Of a stretch of DNA of 64,000 nt, positions 57,101 through 64,000 are shown in pieces. How positions within the stretch are numbered: the first letter of the stretch is position 1; the number at the start of each line of letters is the position of its first letter. The position numbers and the translations under genes are program-made. Source of the DNA: Zeugodacus cucurbitae (Eukaryota > Arthropoda > Insecta > Diptera > Tephritidae); contig NC_071672.1 of NCBI RefSeq assembly GCF_028554725.1, positions 32,570,944-32,634,943 on the forward strand, in the 5' to 3' direction. The notes under the pieces were generated by a model. It did not search any database and was not told the origin of the DNA. It saw only the letters and a list, made by a program, of their open reading frames with translations.

Positions 57101-60100
57101 TATTTCGACAAATCGCTATTGGAAGATATTACTGTCCATGCAGGCAAACGACTGGGTTGGTCTCTGCCTATTGAAGCTTCTCCAAGGCCAACTGTAAAAT
57201 GGTCATTCAATGGTGTTGAAATACAACCGAATCCCCGCTTAGATATGAGTCTTTTCCAAAATGAATTGACATTTGAGATTTCCTCCGCTCTGCGAACAGA
57301 TGAAGGTCGTTACACTTTATCACTGAAAAATGAGCACGGTTCCTTTGAAGCATCCGCCCATGCAACTGTTTTAGATCGTCCCAGTCCACCGGTTGGTCCA
57401 CTGCAAGTGTCTAATATAACCAAAGAAGGATGTCACTTGTCTTGGGGTGTACCGAAAGATGATGGCGGATCACCAATTTTACATTATATTATTGAGAAAA
57501 TGGACCTTTCTCGCGGTACATGGTCAGATGCAGGTATGAGTACTCATCCTGTACATGATGTAACACGCTTAACACATCGTAAAGAATATATATTCCGTGT
57601 AAAAGCAGTTAATGCAATCGGTGAATCAGAACCTTTGGAAATACCAAATAGTATTATAGCCAAAAATGAATGCGATGAACCGGATTCCCCAGGACGTCCA
57701 ATGATTACCGATTGGGATCGCGATCACGTTGACCTACAATGGACGCCTCCGAAGTCAGATGGAGGTGCACCGATAACTGAGTATATTATTCAAAAGAAAG
57801 AGAAGGGTAGCCCGTACTGGGTGAATACACAGCATGTGCCAGCAGACAAGACAGCCGCATCAGTAACTGGTTTGACAGAACGGCAGGAATATGAATTCCG
57901 CGTGATAGCAGTTAATAAAGCAGGACAGTCAGAACCTTCAGAACCATCAGATCTTGTTATGGCTAAAGCTCGTTATCTTGCACCCAAAATTATAACCCCA
58001 CTTCAAGATATTAGAATAAAATCTGGTCTTATATTCCACCTTGATATTGACTTTATTGGCGAACCTGTACCAGAAGTTATATGGAATCAAAACAATATTA
58101 CATTAACCTCCAATGAGCGCTCAACCATTACCTCTGTTGGTCATCACACTGTTGTACATATTGTTAATTGTCAACGTAACAACTCAGGCACATATCATTT
58201 ACTGATTCGTAATGACTCGGGAATCGATGAAGGAAGCTTCCAGTTAGTTGTTTTAGACAGACCGGGACCACCAGTAGGCCCGTTGGAATATGAAGAAGTT
58301 ACTGCTAATTCTGCAACTATATCATGGAAACCGCCGATTGACAATGGTGGTTCAGAAATTTCATCATATGTTATTGAAAAACGCGATCTCACTCACGGAG
58401 GCGGTTGGGTGCCCGCTGTAACTTATGTTAATGCAAAATATAATCATGCCGTCGTACCTCGACTGCTTGAAGGCACCAAATATGAGTTCCGCGTTATGGC
58501 TGAAAACTTACAAGGGCGTTCAGATCCATTAAATAGTGATGGACCTATTGTAGCTAAAAACCAATACACAGTTCCTGGTATACCAAGTAAGCCAGAACTT
58601 ACCGACAGTGAAAAAACCCATATCACATTCAAATGGAAGCCGCCAATTAGTAACGGTGGATCGCCTGTTTTGGGTTATGACATTGAGCGTCGCGATTTGA
58701 CAACCGGTCGTTGGGTTCGCATTAATGCTGAGCCAGTACCTAATACGGAATATACAGACGAACGGGTAAATCCTGATCACCAATATCAGTATCGTGTATC
58801 GGCTGTGAATGCAGCAGGCAATGGAAAGTCATCGGAACCTTCAAATACCTTCAGCGCACGCCCTATGCGGGAAAAACCAAAATTACATCTCGATGGTCTA
58901 GTTGGCCGAAAGGTAAAAGTCCGTGCTGGTGAACCTGTTAACCTTAATATACCCATATCAGGTGCACCGACACCAACCATCGAATGGAAACGCGGTAACC
59001 TCAAAGTGCCCGAAACAAACAAGATTTCTTATAATGTTAACTCGGAACGTACTATCTTCCGTATTGATGATTCCACTAGGCAGGATGCTGGTGTGTATAC
59101 GGTGTCTGCTGAGAATGAATTCGGAAAGGATTCTGCAGACATTGAGATTATAGTCGTTGACAAACCAAGTCCACCTCAAGGACCACTTCATTATACTGAG
59201 GTTGCTCCAGACCACATTAGTTTAGAATGGAATCCACCTAAAGATAATGGTGGCAGTGATATCACTGGATATATTATTGAATTCAGTGAATTCGGTGTAG
59301 ACAATTGGCGTCCAGTGCCTGGTTACTGTCCAAAGACAAACTACACAGTTAAAAATTTGATAGAAGGTAAAAAGTATGTTTTCCGTGTCATGGCTGAAAA
59401 TATTTATGGAATTTCTGAGCCATTAGAGGGCAAACCGGTTATAGCTAAATCTCCGTTCGATCCACCAGATGCGCCCAACAATGTGCGAGTCGCTGCCTAT
59501 TCACCAAGTTCCGCCAGTTTGGAATGGCAGCCACCAGATTCTTGTGGTGGTAAGCCTATCACTGGATACATTGTAGAACGCAGAGAACGAGGAGGCGAAT
59601 GGATTAAATGCAATAATTATCCCACACCCAACACTAGCTATACAGTACAGGATTTACGCGAAGGTAATCGTTATGAGTTCCGCGTGACAGCCGTAAATGA
59701 AGCCGGTCCTGGAAAACCGTCGAAACCAACAGAACCAATGACTGCTCAACTGCAACGATATAAACCTGACGCACCTGAGCCACCAAAAGCGGATCGCATT
59801 ACTAAAGATGGCGTCACACTTTCATGGAGGCCACCACGATTCGATGGTAAATCGAAAATTAAAGGCTACTATCTCGAAGTACGGCCTAAGGACTCAAAGA
59901 ACTGGGTACCAGTCAACGAACTGCCAATCAGTGATACTGTTTATCATGTACCTAATCTAGTGGAAGGAAATTCATACTCATTCCGAGTATTTGCGGAAAA
60001 TGATGTCGGACGTTCCGATCCTTCCAAACCATCGCCGTTAATTGTTATTGAAGAACAACCAAATAAACCACATATGGATCTTGGAGGTGTACGTGACATT

Positions 60101-63100
60101 GTTTGTCGCGCTGGTGACGATTTCTCTATTCATATTCCATACACTGGTTTCCCTCGACCCACTGCACATTGGTATTCAAACGACATGATTGTAGAAGATG
60201 ATGGCCGTCGAATATTCCACCATTTGACCGACGACGCTGCATCGTTTGTTGTGAAGAATTCCAAACGCTCTGATTCTGGACAATATAGATTACAATTGAA
60301 AAATCCTTCTGGTTTTGATACGGCTACGATTAATGTAAAAGTATTAGATAGGCCTAAACCTCCAACAAACCTTTGTGCTGATGAATTTGCAGGTGATGCG
60401 TTAACACTATATTGGACCCCACCTAAAGATGATGGTGGTTCTTCCATTACCAATTACATTATTGAAAAGAAGGAAAAATCATCCAGCACATGGGCTAAAG
60501 TAAATAGCTACTGCACTGTACCATTTTTACGCATACGCAATTTGACCCTAGGTAAAGACTATGATTTCCGAGTTTACGCAGAAAATAAATATGGTGTATC
60601 CGAACCGGCTACAACATCAGAACCCATTCGTGCACGCCATCCATTCGATGTGCCCAATGCACCTGGTATACCACGGGGCATTGACTCAAGTGAAGATAGT
60701 ATTACAATAACCTGGACCAAACCGAGACACGATGGTGGTTCACCTATTACTGGCTATGTTATTGAGAAACGGTTAATAAGCGAAGAGAAATGGACTAAAG
60801 CCATACACGCACATTGTCCAGATTTAACTTGTAGAATACCAAACCTAATTGAGAATGGGGAATATGAATTCCGAGTTGCTGCTGTTAATGCTGCTGGGCA
60901 ATCGCCTTACAGTGCTTCTAGTGACCCCATTTATTGTCGTCGTCCACCACATGCACCAAAGATAACGTCTGATTTGTCAATAAGAGATATTACAGTTATT
61001 GCTGGTGAAGAATTCCGCATAACTGTACCATACACCGCCAATCCGCGTGCTACATCTGCATGGACAATAAATGGCCAAGAAGTTATCCAGGATGACCGTA
61101 TACGGTTTATCACAGATGATAATAGTACTGTTTATTATAATAAATCTGCTAAGCGCTCGGAGACTGGTTCATATTCGATTACCCTAACTAATAGTAACGG
61201 TTCTGACAGTGCATCTTGTCATGTCACAGTGGTTGATAAACCTAGTCCACCACAAGGACCCTTATCAGTCTTTGATATAACACCAGACACATGTACATTG
61301 GCTTGGAAGACACCATTAGATGATGGTGGATCGCCTATAACTAATTACGTGGTCGAAAAGCTAGATAACAGTGGAACGTGGACAAAGGTTAGCAGTTTTA
61401 TTCGTAACACCCATTACGATGTTATGGGCTTAGAGCCAAATCGCAAATACCATTTCCGTGTACGTGCGGAAAATCAATATGGACTCTCTGATCCACTTGA
61501 ATTAGACGATCCAGTTGTGGCTAAATATCAATTCACAGTGCCAGATGCACCAGGTCAGCCTAAAGTTATCGATTGGGACTCTGGAAATGTTACTCTTATA
61601 TGGGCTCGCCCATCTAGTGACGGTGGTTCACGTATTCAGGGGTATCAAATTGAATACCGTGATATTGTCAATGAATCGTCATGGAATACTTATGAATACT
61701 TAATTAAAGATACAAAGTATCAACTTTATAATCTCACAAATGGCTGCGAGTATGAATTCCGTATAAAGGCTAAGAATGCCGCTGGATTCAGTAAGCCATC
61801 ACCACCATCTACCAAATTCAAATTGAAGGGCAAATTCTCAGTGCCTTCACCACCAGGTACACCACAGGTTACGAAAGTCGGTAAAAACTATGTTGATCTC
61901 AAATGGGAAAAACCAACTAGCGATGGTGGTTCTCGAATTACAGGATATATTATTGAACGTCGTGATATTGGTGGTGCAGTTTGGGTGAAATGCAACGACT
62001 ACAATGTTATGGACACCGAATATACAGTACTCAACTTAATTGAAATGGGTGATTATGAATTCCGTATTTTCGCAGTGAATGCAGCAGGTCGCTCTGAGCC
62101 GAGCTCTTGCACCATGCCCATTAAGGTATGTGAAGTAATTGGTGGTGAAAAACCAGAATGGGTGACTCGTTTACATGATCGTGTTGCGCCATGTGGTAAA
62201 GATTTCACATTGGAATGCGAGGCCACGGGGAAGCCCCTACCAAATGCCAGGTGGCTACGAAATGGAAAAGAAATTCAAATGGGCGGCGGCCGCATTGTAT
62301 CTGAAAGTAAAGATGGTAAGTTCCGTTTACATATTTCTAATGTACAATCCGGAGATGATGGTGACTACACTTGCGAAGCATTTAATTCTCTTGGTGTCGT
62401 GCATACAACTGGTCATTTGAAGATTGGTTCCCCGCCAGTTATCACACGTTGCCCCAGCGAACTACTGCTCCCTGAAGGTGATAATACGAAAATTAAGATC
62501 TATTATAATGGTGATCAGCCAATGAATGTCAGTGTTAGCAGAAACAATGAGACTGTTACGGAAAAAGATGAACCACACATCAAATGTACTGTATTCGATG
62601 ATTATGTTACAGTCTTTATACGTGATATTGTTAAAACTGATTCTGGACTTTATCAAATTAAATTCGAAAATGAATCTGGCATTGCAACAGGTCAATTTGA
62701 TGTCCGTATTACCGGATTACCTTCGGCTCCAGTTGGTCCAATGGGTGTGTCTCATATCAACAAACATTCTTGCACGTTATCATGGCGTCCACCATCCTAC
62801 AATGGCGGTCTACGTATAACACACTACGTAGTTGAACGTAAGGATGTGACTTCACCACACTGGATTACTGTATCCAGCTTCTGTAAAGACTTATCATTCA
62901 ATGTGCAAGGACTTATCGAAAATCAAGACTATATCTTCCGTGTCATGGCAGTTAATGATAATGGTATGGGACCGTCATTGGAAGGCTTGAATCCTATTCG
63001 AGCAAAGGCACCCATTGACCCGCCTTCATCACCTGGAAAACCATCCATAACAGAAGTAGGCGGCGATTTTGTGCATTTAGAATGGACGAAACCAGAATCG

Positions 63101-63605
63101 GATGGTGGTGCGCATATACAAGGCTATTGGGTTGATAAGCGGGAGGTTGGTAGCAGCACATGGCAACGTGTTAACGTTACCATTTGCCTTACCAACCAAA
63201 TAAACTGTTCCAATCTAATAGAAGGTCGTCAATACGAATTCAGGGTTTTCGCACAAAACGAAGCTGGCTTGTCGAAGGAATCATCTAATTCAACTGCTGT
63301 TAAAGTAATAGATCCACAGGCTGCTACTCCACCAGTTATTGTTAAACCACTCGGCGATGCCACGTGCATACAAAATCACAATGCCCAATTTACCTGCACA
63401 ATTACTGGTCTACCGCGTCCAGTTATTACATGGTACAAGGGAGCACGTGAAATTACAAATGGTGCGCGCTATCATATGTATGCCGAAAGCGACAACTATT
63501 TTCTCAATATCACAGATGTCTTTGGTGAGGACGCAGACGAATATATTTGTCGTGCTGTCAATAAGGCTGGTGCTAAATCAACACGAGCTGCCTTGGCCAT
63601 TCTGA
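54135..63605 (+). CDS. bt: Projectin giant core exon, 32 Fn3/Ig domains
   Basis: A single uninterrupted 9,471-nt exon, phase 1 to phase 1 (acceptor ttttttatag, donor gtaagt at 63606), about 3,157 residues. Domain order: Fn3-Ig (end of module 9); five complete Fn3-Fn3-Ig modules 10-14 (54720-59160); Fn3-Fn3-Fn3-Ig (59160-60350); Fn3-Fn3-Ig (60350-61235); Fn3-Fn3-Fn3-Ig-Ig-Fn3-Fn3-Ig (61235-63605). This gives 21 Fn3 and 11 Ig. Fn3 starts read like KPSPPQGPL; Ig starts read like LAPKIDRRNLRDV in the regular part and change afterwards (EKPEWVTRLHDRVAP, PPVITRCPSELLLPEGD). The loss of strict periodicity marks the approach to the kinase. The frame is fully open with no stop, so constraint is strong. 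Confidence 0.97.
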
Positions 63606-63743
63606 GTAAGTTATTACCAATTAACATACATATGTATTAATTTTATATTTAAACACACACTTTTAAATATGTGTAAACAATATTACTTTAATTTATTTTA
63701 TTCATTTATTATTTAATAATTGGTAATATTTTTTTCCATAAAG
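63606..63743 (+). other. bt: Short bt intron
   Basis: 138 nt, phase 1, donor gtaagt, acceptor ccataaag. Joining gives the split Thr codon before APKLNVPPRF. Confidence 0.93.
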
Positions 63744-64000
63744 CCGCTCCAAAATTGAATGTTCCACCCCGTTTCCGCGATACTGCTTACTTCGACAAGG
63801 GTGAAAATGTTGTTATAAAAATACCATTCACTGGCTTTAGAAAGCCTAGAATTACCTGGATACGTGAAGGTGAAACAATTGAATCTGGTGGACATTACAC
63901 CGTAGAAACCAAGGAGCGCCATGCAGTCTTAATTATACGAGACGGTTCGAAATTGGACTCTGGTCCGTATGTCATAACTGCCGAAAATGATCTCGGCTCC
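63744..64000 (+). CDS. bt: Projectin exon: Ig domain before the last Fn3 and kinase, cut by window edge
   Basis: It begins at the split Thr codon T-APKLNVPPRFRDTAYF and reads an Ig domain: DKGENVVIKIPFTGF, ITWIREGETIESGGHY, then SKLDSGPYVITAENDLGS at the window end. In projectin this Ig precedes one further Fn3 and the myosin-light-chain-kinase-like domain, which are therefore just outside the window. Confidence 0.95.

Larger units (their letters stand above)
394..64000 (+). other. bt: Gene span in window: projectin (bent), partial at both ends
   Basis: Eighteen coding exons (three of them micro-exons) plus a 19th cut by the right edge can be chained on the + strand with compatible phases. 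They give PEVK-end linkers, six tandem Ig domains, fourteen Fn3-Fn3-Ig modules and part of the pre-kinase Fn3/Ig region. This order is that of projectin/twitchin, a giant myosin-associated protein of the insect sarcomere. The N-terminal Ig stretch and most of the PEVK lie upstream; the kinase lies downstream. No competing host gene is seen on either strand. Known from Drosophila: bt lies on the dot chromosome (Muller F), which is the ancestral X of flies; whether this copy is X-linked cannot be seen here. Confidence 0.95.

Overview
The window is one strand-consistent section of a very large muscle gene from a higher dipteran. Successive open segments on the + strand, each bounded by AG...GT splice signals in matching phase, join into projectin (the twitchin homologue, Drosophila gene bent, bt). 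Family recognition rests on the ordered Ig/Fn3 array and on sequence that tracks Drosophila projectin as I recall it. The transposon types (RTE, mariner, Tc1, LOA-like) fit a tephritid-type fruit fly, but the species is an inference. No other host gene, tRNA, rRNA or CRISPR array was seen.

Layout: 394-1237 holds two linker exons from the end of the PEVK-like part. 1238-19422 is a giant intron filled with mobile DNA (an intact-looking Tc1 element, two near-complete RTE retrotransposons with target-site duplications, several fragments); it may also hold an alternative first exon near 14434. 19423-33314 carries small phase-0 linker exons rich in R-R-x-S/T motifs, including three related micro-exons (33-36 nt) and a 78-nt exon with an RRPS...IPDWPTL motif. 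30122-45490 encodes six tandem Ig domains. From about 45490 to the right edge is the core: fourteen Fn3-Fn3-Ig modules, then the less regular Fn3/Ig stretch that precedes the kinase. The last complete exon is 9,471 nt and holds 32 domains. The kinase and C-terminal Ig domains lie beyond the window. I count 38 Fn3 and 26 Ig domains here, the last Ig being cut by the edge.

Function: projectin is a giant protein of the sarcomere that links thick filaments towards the Z-disc in flight muscle and lies on the A-band in other muscles. The linker/PEVK part gives elasticity and isoform diversity; the Fn3/Ig core is the regular rod.

The 5' half contrasts strongly with the 3' half. Introns between linker exons are long (up to 18 kb) and packed with nested transposons, while introns in the core are 60-560 nt and most are phase 1 at domain borders. 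All splice coordinates are read by eye from ORF ends, splice dinucleotides, phase and domain continuity; no transcript evidence was available.
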